Source: Streptomyces alanosinicus (GTDB lineage: Bacteria > Actinomycetota > Actinomycetes > Streptomycetales > Streptomycetaceae). From it: DNA of 64,000 nucleotides. The translations under genes and the position numbers were made by a program. The stretch lies in NCBI RefSeq assembly GCF_014650595.1, contig NZ_BMVG01000001.1:620001-684000 (forward strand), written 5' to 3'. Of this stretch, positions 52,730 through 62,611 are shown piece by piece (within the stretch, counting starts at the first letter, position 1; each line of letters opens with the position of its first letter). The notes below the pieces were generated by a model, which was given only the letters and a program-made list of their open reading frames with translations, made no database searches and had not been told where the DNA came from.

Positions 52730-54657
52730 TGGCCGGGCCCATGGGACGCATGATGGCAGCGGGAGGCCCGGACCAGCGTTCGCTGGACTTCAAGGGGTCG
52801 AGCAGACGGCTCATATCCCTGTTCAAACCGGAACGACTCACGATCTACGGCCTGCTGCTGTGTGTGGTCGTCAGCGTGGCCCTGAGCGTGATCGGCCCGA
52901 AGATCCTCGGCAGGGCCACCGACCTGGTCTTCGCCGGCATCATCGGCCGCCGGATGCCGGCCGGGGCCACCAAGGAGCAGGTCCTGGACCGGATGCGGGC
53001 TCATGGCCAGGGCTCCGTCGCGGACATGCTGAAGAGCACCGACTTCACGCCCGGCAAGGGCATCGACTTCGGCGCCGTAGGGGACATCCTGCTGCTCGCG
53101 ACCGGTACGTTCCTGGTCGCCGGCCTGCTGATGGCGGTGGCGACCCGGCTGGTCAACCGGGCCGTGAACCGCACGGTGTTCCGGATGCGCGAGTCCGTGC
53201 AGTCGAAGCTGTCGCGGCTGCCGCTGTCGTACTTCGACAAGCGCCAGCGCGGCGAGGTGCTCTCCCGTGCGACCAACGACATCGACAACATCGGGCAGAC
53301 GCTGCAGCAGTCGATGGGACAGCTGATCAACTCGCTGCTGACCATCGTCGGCGTGCTGGTGATGATGTTCTACGTCTCCTGGATCCTGGCGCTGGTCGCG
53401 CTGGTCACCGTGCCGCTGTCGTTCCTCGTGGCCACCCGGGTCGGCAAGCGCTCGCAGCCGCACTTCGTGCAGCAGTGGCGCACCACCGGCAAGCTGAACG
53501 CCCATATCGAGGAGATGTACACCGGGCACACCCTGGTGAAGGTGTTCGGCCGGCAGGACGAGTCGGCCAAGCAGTTCGCCGAGCAGAACGAGGCGCTCTA
53601 CCAGGCCGGGTTCAAGGCCCAGTTCAACAGCGGTGTCATGCAGCCGCTGATGATGTTCGTCTCGAACCTCAACTACGTCCTGGTCGCGGTCGTCGGCGGT
53701 CTGCGCGTGGCCTCCGGCTCCCTGTCCATCGGTGATGTCCAGGCCTTCATCCAGTACTCACGGCAGTTCTCGATGCCGCTGACGCAGGTCGCCTCGATGG
53801 CGAACCTGGTGCAGTCCGGGGTGGCGTCGGCCGAGCGGATCTTCGAACTCCTCGACGCCGAGGAGCAGGAGGCGGACCCGGTTCCGGGCGAGCGGCCGGC
53901 CGAGCTGCGCGGACGCGTGGAACTGGAGCACGCGTCCTTCCGGTACGACCCCGAGAAGCCGCTGATCGAGGACCTCTCGCTCACGGTGGAGCCCGGTCAC
54001 ACGGTGGCCATCGTCGGCCCGACCGGCGCGGGCAAGACCACGCTGGTCAACCTGCTGATGCGGTTCTACGACGTCTCGGGGGGCCGGATCGCCCTGGACG
54101 GCGTGGACATCCGGAAGATGTCCCGGGACGAACTCCGCGCCGGGATCGGCATGGTGCTCCAGGACACCTGGCTGTTCGGCGGCACGATCGCGGAGAACAT
54201 CGCCTACGGCGCGGCGCGCGAGGTCACCCGGGGCGAGATCGAGGAGGCGGCACGGGCGGCGCACGCCGACCGGTTCGTCCGTACGCTGCCCGACGGGTAC
54301 GAGACCGTGATCGACGACGAGGGCGCGGGGGTCAGCGCGGGTGAGAAGCAGCTCATCACCATCGCACGGGCGTTCCTGTCCGACCCGACGATCCTGGTGC
54401 TGGACGAGGCGACGAGTTCGGTCGACACCCGGACCGAGGTGCTGATCCAGAAGGCGATGGCGAAGCTGGCCACGGGGCGGACGTCGTTCGTGATCGCGCA
54501 CCGGCTGTCGACGATCCGGGACGCGGACACGATTCTCGTGATGGAGAACGGGTCGATCGTGGAACAGGGCGCGCACGCGGAGCTGCTGGCCGCGGACGGC
54601 GCCTATGCCCGGCTGTACAAGGCCCAGTTCGCGCAGGCTGTGGCCGAGGTGGACTAG
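52729..54657 (+). CDS. ABC exporter half-transporter (second of a pair)
   Basis: 642 residues, translation coupled by TGATG. N-terminal membrane domain with an inserted soluble segment (about residues 55-105, FAGIIGRRMPAGATKEQVLD), then the ATPase: VGPTGAGKTTLVNL, VLQDTWLFGGTIAENI, degenerate signature GAGVSAGEKQLITIARAF (SAGEK instead of SGGQ), Walker B ILVLDEATSSVD with catalytic Glu, and H-loop VIAHRLSTI. The consensus catalytic Glu is here and the consensus signature in the partner, which is how asymmetric heterodimeric exporters build one active site. Substrate unknown. Confidence 0.93.
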   Translation: MAGPMGRMMAAGGPDQRSLDFKGSSRRLISLFKPERLTIYGLLLCVVVSVALSVIGPKILGRATDLVFAGIIGRRMPAGATKEQVLDRMRAHGQGSVADMLKSTDFTPGKGIDFGAVGDILLLATGTFLVAGLLMAVATRLVNRAVNRTVFRMRESVQSKLSRLPLSYFDKRQRGEVLSRATNDIDNIGQTLQQSMGQLINSLLTIVGVLVMMFYVSWILALVALVTVPLSFLVATRVGKRSQPHFVQQWRTTGKLNAHIEEMYTGHTLVKVFGRQDESAKQFAEQNEALYQAGFKAQFNSGVMQPLMMFVSNLNYVLVAVVGGLRVASGSLSIGDVQAFIQYSRQFSMPLTQVASMANLVQSGVASAERIFELLDAEEQEADPVPGERPAELRGRVELEHASFRYDPEKPLIEDLSLTVEPGHTVAIVGPTGAGKTTLVNLLMRFYDVSGGRIALDGVDIRKMSRDELRAGIGMVLQDTWLFGGTIAENIAYGAAREVTRGEIEEAARAAHADRFVRTLPDGYETVIDDEGAGVSAGEKQLITIARAFLSDPTILVLDEATSSVDTRTEVLIQKAMAKLATGRTSFVIAHRLSTIRDADTILVMENGSIVEQGAHAELLAADGAYARLYKAQFAQAVAEVD

Positions 54658-54721
54658 GGCCTGTCGTCAAATTCCCGTCGTCCGCCCGCCGGGCAGGCGG
54701 GAATTTGACGGCAGGGCCTAG
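54654..54721. repeat. 68-bp imperfect palindrome overlapping the ABC stop codon
   Basis: 24-bp arms at 54654-54677 and 54698-54721 pair with two mismatches; the inner 13 bp (CGTCAAATTCCCG and CGGGAATTTGACG) are perfect. The centre is GC-rich and itself foldable. The TAG stop of the exporter gene lies in the left arm. A partial copy of the outer arm (AGGGCCTGTC) follows at 54719. It looks like a REP or MITE-type element, perhaps used as a terminator. Confidence 0.75.
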
Positions 54722-54742
54722 GGCCTGTCCGAGGTGGGCGAA

Positions 54743-54768
54743 GGGGGGCTGCCGGCCGGCGGCCCCCC
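54743..54768. terminator. bidirectional hairpin between convergent exporter and hrdA genes
   Basis: GGGGGGCTGCCGG at 54743-54755 faces CCGGCGGCCCCCC at 54756-54768, 13-bp arms with one mismatch and no loop in between. It sits 15 bp past the sigma-factor stop and between convergent genes. No T-run, as is usual for Streptomyces terminators. Confidence 0.7.
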
Positions 54769-54783
54769 TCTCCGTTGCCTCCG

Positions 54784-55926
54784 TCAGTCCAGGTAGCCCC
54801 TGAGCTGGTCCGCGAACGCGTGGTCCCGGAGCTTGTTCAGGGTCTTGGACTCGATCTGGCGTATCCGCTCCCGGGTCACGCCGAAGAGGCGCCCTATCTC
54901 CTCCAGCGTGCGGGGCCGGCCGTCGATGAGGCCGTAGCGGAGCTGGACGACCTTGCGTTCGCGTTCGCCCAGTGTGGACAGCACGGCCTCCAGATGCTCC
55001 CTGAGCAGGAGGAACGCGGCGGACTCCACGGGGCTCGCCGCGTCGCCGTCCTCGATCAGGTCGCCGAGGGCCACATCGTCCTCCTCGCCGACCGGGGCGT
55101 GCAGCGAGACCGGTTCCTGGGCCAGGCGCAGCACCTCGGAGACCCGCTCGGGCAGCAGGTCGAGATGGGCGGCGACCTCTTCGGGCGTGGGTTCGTAGCC
55201 CCGTTCCTGGAGCATGCGGCGCTGGACGCGGACGACCCGGTTGATCAGCTCGACCACATGGACCGGGACGCGGATGGTGCGGGCCTGGTCGGCCAGGGCC
55301 CGGGACATCGCCTGCCGGATCCACCAGGTGGCGTACGTCGAGAACTTGTAGCCGCGGGCGTAGTCGAACTTCTCCACCGCCCGGATCAGCCCGAGGTTGC
55401 CCTCCTGGACCAGGTCGAGCATGGTCAGCCCGCGGCCGACGTACCGCTTGGCCACGGATACGACGAGACGCAGATTGGCCTCGATGAGACGCCGCTTGGC
55501 CATCCGCCCCAGGACGACGAGCCGGTCCAGGTCGAGCGCCAACTGGCTGTCCACGTCAGGGGTGTTGCCGAGCTTCTCCTCGGCGAACAGGCCGGCCTCG
55601 ACCCGGCGGGCGAGTTCGACCTCCTCGGCGGCGGTGAGCAGCGGGATACGGCCGATCTCACGCAGGTACTGACGGAACAGGTCGGCGGAGGGGCCGCTGG
55701 TGTCGGCGCGGGCCGCGGGCGGTGTCTCGACGGGCTCGGCGGCCTCCTCGGGCTCGTCCGTGAGCGCCTGCGCGGGTGGTTCCGCGGGCTCGGCGGGCAC
55801 CGTCTCCGGGTGCCGGGCGGCGGGGCCCTGCGGCGGCACGGCCACGAGGACGTCCGCCTCCGGATCCGGCTCGTCCGCGGCGGCGCCGGTGGCGCTGTCG
55901 GTCTGGGTGAGGGTCTGGGTCTGCAC
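54784..55926 (-). CDS. hrdA: primary-type sigma factor HrdA
   Basis: 380 residues from a GTG at 55926 with GGAGG 8 nt upstream ([14 protein letters not shown]). An acidic, proline-rich N-terminal segment of about 80 residues is followed by region 1.2 ([20 protein letters not shown]), regions 2.1-2.4 ([40 protein letters not shown]), region 3 ([20 protein letters not shown]), and region 4 ([20 protein letters not shown]). It is a group 2 relative of HrdB; the context next to dnaG and its N terminus match HrdA. Non-essential in known streptomycetes. Confidence 0.93.
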   Translation of the reverse strand: MQTQTLTQTDSATGAAADEPDPEADVLVAVPPQGPAARHPETVPAEPAEPPAQALTDEPEEAAEPVETPPAARADTSGPSADLFRQYLREIGRIPLLTAAEEVELARRVEAGLFAEEKLGNTPDVDSQLALDLDRLVVLGRMAKRRLIEANLRLVVSVAKRYVGRGLTMLDLVQEGNLGLIRAVEKFDYARGYKFSTYATWWIRQAMSRALADQARTIRVPVHVVELINRVVRVQRRMLQERGYEPTPEEVAAHLDLLPERVSEVLRLAQEPVSLHAPVGEEDDVALGDLIEDGDAASPVESAAFLLLREHLEAVLSTLGERERKVVQLRYGLIDGRPRTLEEIGRLFGVTRERIRQIESKTLNKLRDHAFADQLRGYLD

Positions 55927-56189
55927 GGGGGCGACCTCCAGGATGATCACTGCTGAAGGTGTGCGGCAGCGGGTTCGGAAGTGGAGAGTCGACGGCCTGC
56001 GCTCCGCGGACTCGGGCACCGCACCCCAGTGTGGAGTAAGACACATCCCCGCCAGTAGGGGCTTGCGGTGACTTTTTGCATCCAGTCCGTGACCGGTTGG
56101 TGATCCGTGTCGGGAAACCGGGCGCGACGCGGCGGCCGAGCGGGCGCCGGCGCGTACGGAGGCGCCCCCGGAGGGCCCCTGGAGCGTCC

Positions 56190-58100
56190 CTAGAGGGCCT
56201 CCGCGCCCCGCTCGCGCAGGGCCTGGTCATACTGCTGGAGGACCCACATCTCGTTCTGGACGGCGGCCAGTTGGGCGGGGTCGCCGCCGGTGGCGAGGCG
56301 GGTCATCTGGGACTGGATGTCGTGGATGCGGCGCTCGACGGCGCGGCGGCGGATCTGGACCAGGACCGTGCCGGCGTAGGTCTCGTCGACCGTGCGGCGC
56401 AGGATCGGCTCGACGGCCAGCTCGGTGACCATGGCGCGGACCGTGTCGTCGGGCGCGGCCTCGCGGACCCGGACCAGATACTCCTGCGGGTCCTGGACGC
56501 CGTACTCGGCGCCGCCCGCCTCCGCGACCGCCTGGCGCACGGCGGCGTAGGGAGGGGCGGTGAACTCGTCGACGCCATAGGCGTCGACGGCCGGGGAGAC
56601 CAGCTCGGGCCGCTGCAGGGCGAGTTTGAGCAGTTCGCGTTCGGCGGCGTAGACGGGGTTGCGCAGGGTCAGGGCCGGGCCGGAGGCGGGGCGGGCGGCG
56701 GGGGTCGCCCACTGCTGCTCCGCGCCGCGCGAGCGGTCCTGCTGCGGGCCGCCCCTGCCGCCGCGCTCACGCGCCCAGCGGGCCAGCTGGGCCACGCGGC
56801 GGACCACGAACTGGGTGTCCAGGATGCCGAGCATGCCGGCCAGTTCGACGGCGACCTCGTGCTGGGCGCCGCTGTTCTTGATGCGGGCGACGACGGGCGC
56901 CGCCTCGTCCAGGGCGGCGGCGCGGCCCGCCGGGGTGTCCAGGTCGTAGCGGGCGACGATCTGGCGGAGCGCGAACTCGAAGAGCGGCGTGCGCGGTTCG
57001 GCCAGGTCCGCCACCGCCTCGTCGCCCTTCGCGAGGCGCAGTTCGCAGGGGTCCATGCCGTCCGGAGCGATCGCGATGTACGTCTCGGCGGCGAACTTCT
57101 GGTCGTCCTCGAAGGCGCGCAGGGCGGCCTTCTGCCCGGCCGCGTCGCCGTCGAAGGTGAAGATCACGCGGGCCGAGCCGTTGTCCATGAGGAGGCGGCG
57201 GAGGATCTTGATGTGGTCGCCGCCGAAGGCCGTGCCACAGGTGGCGATCGCGGTGGTCACGCCCGCGAGATGGCAGGCCATCACGTCGGTGTAGCCCTCG
57301 ACGACGACCGCCCGGCTGGCCTTGGCGATGTTCTGCTTGGCGAGGTCGATGCCGTAGAGGACCTGGGACTTCTTGTAGATCGCCGTGTCGGGGGTGTTCA
57401 GGTACTTCGGGCCGTTGTCCGCCTCGTACAGCTTGCGGGCGCCGAAGCCGACGACCTCGCCGCCGATGTCCCGGATGGGCCACATCAGGCGGCCCCGGAA
57501 GCGGTCGATGGGACCGCGGCGGCCCTCCTGGGAGAGTCCGGAGAGGATCAGCTCCTTGTCGGTGAAGCCCTTGCCGCGCAGATAGCGGGTGAGGTGGTCC
57601 CAGCCCTGCGGGCTGTAGCCGACGCCGAAGTGCACGGCCGCGCCCTGGTCGAAGCCGCGCTCGGCGAGGAAGAGCCGGCCGGTCTCGGCCTCGGCGCTGG
57701 TGGCGAGCTGCTCGGCGTACCACTGCGCGGCGATCTTGTGCGCCTCGACCAGGCGGATGCGCTCGCCGCGCTGGTGGGCCGGGTTGTATCCGCCCTCCTC
57801 GTAGCGCAGCGTGATGCCGGCCTGGGCGGCGAGGCGCTCGACCGCCTCCGAGAAGGAGAGGTGGTCCACCTTCATCACGAAGGTGATGGTGTCTCCGCCC
57901 TCCTGGCAGCCGAAGCAGTGGAAGAGTCCCTTGCTCGGGCTGACCTGGAAGGACGGCGACTTCTCGTCATGGAAGGGGCACAGGCCCTTGAGATTGCCGC
58001 CGCCCGCGCTGCGCAGCTGGAGGTACTCGGAGACCACGGCGTCGATCGGGACCGCGTCCCGTACCGCCTTCACGTCCTCGTCGTTGATCCGTCCTGCCAC
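56190..58100 (-). CDS. dnaG: DNA primase
   Basis: 636 residues, GTG start. The N-terminal zinc-binding domain has [11 protein letters not shown] and [16 protein letters not shown] (Cys-His-Cys-Cys). The RNA polymerase domain shows [26 protein letters not shown] motifs [16 protein letters not shown] and [13 protein letters not shown]. The C-terminal helical domain (from about 450) binds DnaB. Synthesises primers for replication. Stands between hrdA and the reductase gene on the same strand. Confidence 0.96.
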   Translation of the reverse strand: MAGRINDEDVKAVRDAVPIDAVVSEYLQLRSAGGGNLKGLCPFHDEKSPSFQVSPSKGLFHCFGCQEGGDTITFVMKVDHLSFSEAVERLAAQAGITLRYEEGGYNPAHQRGERIRLVEAHKIAAQWYAEQLATSAEAETGRLFLAERGFDQGAAVHFGVGYSPQGWDHLTRYLRGKGFTDKELILSGLSQEGRRGPIDRFRGRLMWPIRDIGGEVVGFGARKLYEADNGPKYLNTPDTAIYKKSQVLYGIDLAKQNIAKASRAVVVEGYTDVMACHLAGVTTAIATCGTAFGGDHIKILRRLLMDNGSARVIFTFDGDAAGQKAALRAFEDDQKFAAETYIAIAPDGMDPCELRLAKGDEAVADLAEPRTPLFEFALRQIVARYDLDTPAGRAAALDEAAPVVARIKNSGAQHEVAVELAGMLGILDTQFVVRRVAQLARWARERGGRGGPQQDRSRGAEQQWATPAARPASGPALTLRNPVYAAERELLKLALQRPELVSPAVDAYGVDEFTAPPYAAVRQAVAEAGGAEYGVQDPQEYLVRVREAAPDDTVRAMVTELAVEPILRRTVDETYAGTVLVQIRRRAVERRIHDIQSQMTRLATGGDPAQLAAVQNEMWVLQQYDQALRERGAEAL

Positions 58101-58138
58101 GTGGTGATTCTACGGGGCGGGACCGACACCCCCGGGCG

Positions 58139-59401
58139 TCAGGAGGCCAGGCTCTCCAGCGGGACGTGCGGGTCGGCCAGGGCCTCCGTGTCCACCTCGG
58201 CCTGGGAACGGATCAGTTTCTGGATGCGCTCTGTGACATCCCACACGTTCACGTTCATCCCGGCCAGCACGCGTCCCTGCTTCAGCCAGAACGCGATGAA
58301 CTCCCGCTTGCCGGCATCGCCCCGGATCACCACCTCGTCGTACGACCCGGCCGGCGCCCAGCCGCTGTACTCCATGCCCAGGTCGTACTGGTCGGTGAAG
58401 AAGTAGGGCACACGGTCGTAGACGATGTCGTGGCCGAGCATGGCGCGGGCGGCGGCCGGGCCGCCGTTCAGCGAGTTCGCCCAGTGCTCCACCCGCAGCC
58501 GGGTGCCGAACAGGGCCAGCGGGAAGGACGCCGCGTCACCGGCGGCGTAGATGTCCGGGTCGGAGGTGCGCAGCCGCTCGTCGACGGCGATGCCGCCGCC
58601 GTCGGCCCGGTCGGCGATCTCCAGTCCGGCCGCCTCGGCGAGGCCGATCCGGGGGGCCGCGCCGATCGCGGCGAGGACGTCGTGCGCCGGGTGCTCCTCG
58701 CCGTCGTCGGTGCGGACCGCGAGGACCATGCCGTCCTGGCCGACGATCTCGGTGAGCTGCCGCCCGAAGTGGAAGCGGACGCCGTGCTCGCGGTGCAGCT
58801 CGGCGAAGACATTGCCCAGCTCGGGGCCGAGGACGGTGTGCAGCGGGGTCGGCCCGTGCTCGATCACCGTGACCTCCGCGCCGTAGCCGCGGGCCGCCGC
58901 GGCGACCTCCAGGCCGATCCAGCCGGCGCCCGCGATCACGAGGTGGCCGTTGTCCCGGCCGAGGGCCGTGAGCACGCCCTTGAGGCGCTCGGCGTGGGCG
59001 AGGCGGCGCAGATGGTGGACGCCCGCGAGGCCGGTGCCGGGTACTTCCAGGCGGCGCGGCTCGGCACCGGTGACCAGCAGCAGCTTGTCGTAGTGGATCA
59101 GAGTGCCCTCGCCGAGCCGGACGGTCTTGGCGGCGCGGTCGATCGCGGTGACGGTCTGCCCGAGGTGCAGCTCGATCTCGGCCTGGGTGTACCAGGCCGG
59201 CTCGTGCACGAAGACGCTGTCGCGGTCCTCCTTGCCGAGCAGATAGCCCTTGGACAGGGGCGGGCGTTCGTAGGGGTGGTCGCGCTCGTCGCTGATCAGT
59301 ATCACGCGGCCGGTGAAGCCCTCCGCGCGGAGCGTCTCGGCCGCCTTCGCACCGGCGAGACCGCCCCCGACGATGACGAATGTCTGATCCGCGTCGACCA
59401 C
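58139..59401 (-). CDS. FAD/NAD(P)-dependent reductase (ferredoxin/rubredoxin reductase type)
   Basis: 420 residues, GTG start. FAD motif TFVIVGGGLAGAKAAETLRA, then YERPPLSKGYLLG, NAD motif VIAGAGWIGLEVAAAARGYG with VTVIEHG, and the second FAD motif DIYAAGDAASFPLALFGTRL. The C-terminal domain holds VEHWANSLNGGPAAARAMLG. It is a typical electron-transfer flavoprotein that reduces a ferredoxin for P450s or oxygenases. No ferredoxin gene is next to it. Name in this family is often nitrite-reductase-like, which I do not adopt. Confidence 0.9.
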   Translation of the reverse strand: MVDADQTFVIVGGGLAGAKAAETLRAEGFTGRVILISDERDHPYERPPLSKGYLLGKEDRDSVFVHEPAWYTQAEIELHLGQTVTAIDRAAKTVRLGEGTLIHYDKLLLVTGAEPRRLEVPGTGLAGVHHLRRLAHAERLKGVLTALGRDNGHLVIAGAGWIGLEVAAAARGYGAEVTVIEHGPTPLHTVLGPELGNVFAELHREHGVRFHFGRQLTEIVGQDGMVLAVRTDDGEEHPAHDVLAAIGAAPRIGLAEAAGLEIADRADGGGIAVDERLRTSDPDIYAAGDAASFPLALFGTRLRVEHWANSLNGGPAAARAMLGHDIVYDRVPYFFTDQYDLGMEYSGWAPAGSYDEVVIRGDAGKREFIAFWLKQGRVLAGMNVNVWDVTERIQKLIRSQAEVDTEALADPHVPLESLAS

Positions 59402-59505
59402 TTGATGCCTCCTCGTAAGGGTGCCGCCATATGCGAGCGTCCCGCACCCGGCGTGCTGCGGGAAGAGGGGGTGACCCGATCAGGCCACCGCCGGTCACGT
59501 TCCTC

Positions 59506-60774
59506 TCACATATGCCCCGTCAGTCTCGCGTGCAGTGAGCGTGCCGAGGCGTCGGTGAGGGAAGCGATCTGGTCGACGATCACCCGCTTGCGCGCGTGGT
59601 CGTCGCCTGCCCCGTCGAACAGGGCCCGAAACTGCGGATCGAGGCCGTCCGGCGCGCGGACGGTCAGTGCCTCGGCCAGCTCCGCGACGATCACCCGCTG
59701 GTCCGCGCGCAGCCGCTCCTGTTCGGCGCGCTGGATCACATACCGGTCGGCGACCGCCTTCAGCACCGCGCACTCCATGCGCGCCTCGCGGGGTACGACG
59801 AGTTCGGCGCCGTAGCGGGTGAGCCGGCCGGTGCCGTACGCGGCGCGCGTGGCGCCCTCGGCGGCCAGGCAGAACCGGCCGATGAGCTGGCTGGTGGCGT
59901 CCTTCAGCCGGGCCTGGGCGACCGCGGTGCCGTCGTAGCCGTGCGGCCACCACTCCTCGTCCTGGAGGCGGTCGAGGGCGGCGGCGAGTTCGGCCGGGTC
60001 GGTGCCTGCGGGGACGTACCGGCCGACGGCGACGCGGAACACCTCCTGCCGTTCGGGCTCGGCGTGCAGGCAGTTGGGGTCGATATGACCGGCGTGCAGG
60101 CCGTCCTCGACGTCGTGCACCGAGTACGCCACGTCGTCCGACCAGTCCATCACCTGGGCCTCGAAGCAGGTGCGGGTTGCGGGGGCCGACGCCCTGAGCC
60201 AGTCGAAGACCGGGCGGTCGTCCGCGTAGACACCGAACTTGGGCGATGCCGGGTCGGTGGGGTGGGCGCCGCGCGGCCAGGGGTACTTGGTGGCGGCGTC
60301 GAGGGCGGCGCGGGTGAGGTTGAGGCCGACGGAGCGTTCCTCGGTGAACCGTTTGGGCTCGATCCGGGTGAGCAGCCGCAGGGACTGGGCGTTGCCCTCG
60401 AAGCCGCCGCAGTCGTCCGCGAAGGTGTTCAGGGCGTGTTCGCCATTGTGGCCGAAAGGTGGGTGGCCGAGGTCGTGGGCCAGACAGGCGGCCTCCACGA
60501 GATCGGGGTCACAGCCGAGGGCGGCGCCGAGTTCCCGGCCGACCTGGGCGCATTCGAGGGAGTGCGTGAGGCGGGTGCGGGGGCTGGCGTCCCAGACCTG
60601 GCTGCGGGTCCCCGGGGTGACCACCTGGGTCTTGCCCGCGAGGCGGCGCAGGGCGGCGGAGTGGAGGAGGCGGGCGCGGTCGCGTTGGAAGGCGGTGCGG
60701 CCGGGGCGTTTGTCCGGCTCGGGGGCGTAGCGTTCCAGGGCGGACGGGTCGTAGCTGAGTGCGGTGCCTTCCAT
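59506..60774 (-). CDS. dgt: deoxyguanosinetriphosphate triphosphohydrolase
   Basis: 422 residues from ATG 60774 ([20 protein letters not shown]). HD superfamily: [40 protein letters not shown], the HD pair in [19 protein letters not shown], and [20 protein letters not shown]. Hydrolyses dNTPs to deoxynucleosides and triphosphate, affecting nucleotide pools. In many actinobacteria, as here, it lies beside dnaG. Confidence 0.93.
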   Translation of the reverse strand: MEGTALSYDPSALERYAPEPDKRPGRTAFQRDRARLLHSAALRRLAGKTQVVTPGTRSQVWDASPRTRLTHSLECAQVGRELGAALGCDPDLVEAACLAHDLGHPPFGHNGEHALNTFADDCGGFEGNAQSLRLLTRIEPKRFTEERSVGLNLTRAALDAATKYPWPRGAHPTDPASPKFGVYADDRPVFDWLRASAPATRTCFEAQVMDWSDDVAYSVHDVEDGLHAGHIDPNCLHAEPERQEVFRVAVGRYVPAGTDPAELAAALDRLQDEEWWPHGYDGTAVAQARLKDATSQLIGRFCLAAEGATRAAYGTGRLTRYGAELVVPREARMECAVLKAVADRYVIQRAEQERLRADQRVIVAELAEALTVRAPDGLDPQFRALFDGAGDDHARKRVIVDQIASLTDASARSLHARLTGHM

Positions 60775-60889
60775 TCTTCGACAGTATGCCCGGTCACCTG
60801 CCGAGTTCTGTTTTCGGGCGGCCGCGGGTTGTTTGTGGCTTGTCGCGCCCACGCGGCGGAGCAGCACATCGATACGGCCCCGCGCCCCT

Positions 60890-61633
60890 TCAGGCCGCTT
60901 GCGGCTGCCGTGTCGTCAAGACCTCCTCGTAGCGCTGCAGGACCAGGCGGGCCATCGCCGGGTGGGCGCCCAGGGGATCCGAGGCGATCCAGGGGGCTGC
61001 CCGGGCGCACTGGGCCGGGAAGCGGCCCGGCGCCGTGAAGCAGGAGGCGATCGCCACGCGGTGCCGGCCCCTCGCCGTCAGCGCGCGCACCGCCGTCGGG
61101 ACGGTCGGGGTCGCCGCCGAGGCGTAGGCGGGGACGACCGGGACGCCGAGGCGGTCGGCGAGGGCGCGGGCCGTGCGGCGGGTGTCGGTGGCGGAGTCGG
61201 GGTCGCGGGAGCCGGCCGCGGCGAGGACGACCGCGCTCGCCCGGCGGGTGGCCGCGTCCATGGCCGGGGGCCAGCCGGCCTCCAGCAGACGGTCGTAGAG
61301 GGTCTCCACCAGGAGGGGGTGCGGGCCCAGCGGGGCGGCCAGGTGGGTGCGGGCCCGCGCGGTGGCCGCCATCGTGGGGATGTCGTGTTTGACGTGGTAG
61401 CCGCGCGAGAGGAGCAGCGGGACCAGGACGGCGGGGGTGTCGCCGAGGGTGGTGAGGGTGTCCGTGAGGAGGGGCTCGTTGAGTTCGATGTGGCCCAGGC
61501 GGACACAGAGGCCGGGGCGCAGCTCGCGTATCCGGTCCCGCAGGGCCCGTACGGTCTCCAGCGCGCGCGGATCGCGGCTGCCGTGGGCGACCAGGACGAG
61601 GGACTCGGGGCGGAACAGGTGCGACACCGTCAT
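60890..61633 (-). CDS. sirohydrochlorin chelatase (CbiX-like)
   Basis: 247 residues. Two CbiX-like halves: [20 protein letters not shown] (metal-binding His) with [20 protein letters not shown] (second His), and the related [20 protein letters not shown] with [20 protein letters not shown]. The second half seems to have lost the first His. The family inserts Fe or Co into sirohydrochlorin for siroheme or cobalamin. Position 980 bp from the nitrate reductase gene suggests siroheme supply for assimilatory nitrite reductase, which is inference. Confidence 0.88.
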   Translation of the reverse strand: MTVSHLFRPESLVLVAHGSRDPRALETVRALRDRIRELRPGLCVRLGHIELNEPLLTDTLTTLGDTPAVLVPLLLSRGYHVKHDIPTMAATARARTHLAAPLGPHPLLVETLYDRLLEAGWPPAMDAATRRASAVVLAAAGSRDPDSATDTRRTARALADRLGVPVVPAYASAATPTVPTAVRALTARGRHRVAIASCFTAPGRFPAQCARAAPWIASDPLGAHPAMARLVLQRYEEVLTTRQPQAA

Positions 61634-61786
61634 GGAAGGATCCTGCCGGGGTCACGTTGCATGGCTGTTGCCTGTCCGTCACGGGCGTTTTCCATGGCTT
61701 CACGTCGTACACACGGTCGATGTGAGGCGAACCGGAACGGCGTCCCGCACGTCCTGAAGGGGCGACAGCAGATTCTGGGGGGCCGC

Positions 61787-62464
61787 ATGAAGATCCGTCG
61801 ACCGCGGCTGCCGCGTACCCGGCAGGGGCAGCGGCGGCTGGTGCAGGCCGTGATGGCCGGGTGTGTGCTGGCGCTGCTGCCGGTGACCTGGCTGTTCGTG
61901 TCCACGGCGGACCGGCTGCGCACGACGTCGGACGCGCCGCGGGCGCCGGTGGCGGTCGTGTTCGGCGCGGGGCTGTGGAACGGGGAGCCGTCGCCGTATC
62001 TCGCGCATCGGCTGGACGCGGCGGCGAAGCTGTACCGGGCGGGGCGGGTGAAGGTCGTCCTGGTCACCGGGGACAACAGCCGCAAGGACTACGACGAGCC
62101 GGACGCCATGCGCGGCTATCTGAAGCGGCACGGGGTGCCGGAGCAGCGGATCGTGAGCGACTACGCCGGGTTCGACACCTGGGACTCCTGTGTGCGGGCC
62201 AAAAAGATCTTCGGCGTGGACCGGGCCGTGCTGATCAGCCAGGGCTTCCACATCCGGCGGGCGGTGGCGCTGTGCGAGGCGGCGGGGGTGGACTCGTACG
62301 GGGTCGGGGTCGACGCCACGCACGATGTGACCTGGTACTACGGCGGGACGCGCGAGGTGTTCGCGGCGGGCAAGGCGGTGCTCGACGCGGTGTTCCGCCC
62401 CGATCCGCGCTTCCTCGGGCCGAAGGAGCCGGGAGTGGCACGGGCGCTGGCCGCCGGGCGGTGA
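61787..62464 (+). CDS. DUF218/SanA-YdcF family membrane protein
   Basis: 225 residues from ATG 61787 with a GGGGGG site. An N-terminal anchor (VQAVMAGCVLALLPVTWLFV) precedes the DUF218 domain: APVAVVFGAGLWNGEPSPYL, KVVLVTGDNSRKDYDEPDAM, FDTWDSCVRAKKIFGVDRAV and ISQGFHIRRAVALCEAAGVD. The family (SanA, YdcF) is linked to envelope permeability, with the domain outside the membrane; biochemical role unclear. Confidence 0.9.
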   Translation: MKIRRPRLPRTRQGQRRLVQAVMAGCVLALLPVTWLFVSTADRLRTTSDAPRAPVAVVFGAGLWNGEPSPYLAHRLDAAAKLYRAGRVKVVLVTGDNSRKDYDEPDAMRGYLKRHGVPEQRIVSDYAGFDTWDSCVRAKKIFGVDRAVLISQGFHIRRAVALCEAAGVDSYGVGVDATHDVTWYYGGTREVFAAGKAVLDAVFRPDPRFLGPKEPGVARALAAGR

Positions 62465-62611
62465 GCATGACCGCACGGCACAGCACTGCACGGCACGGCG
62501 CCTCACGGTACGGCGCCTCACGGCGGGCGGGGCGGCGCGGGGAGGTCGCCGTCCCGGGCGTGTAACCGGAGGCGGTGGGGGGCCGTAACACGGCCGACGC
62601 AGGCTGGCGGT

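Noticed and set aside
60764..61786. 5' extension of the DUF218 gene over 340 extra codons
   Set aside because: The extension is antisense to the chelatase gene; the ATG at 61787 has a G-rich site and begins the membrane anchor.
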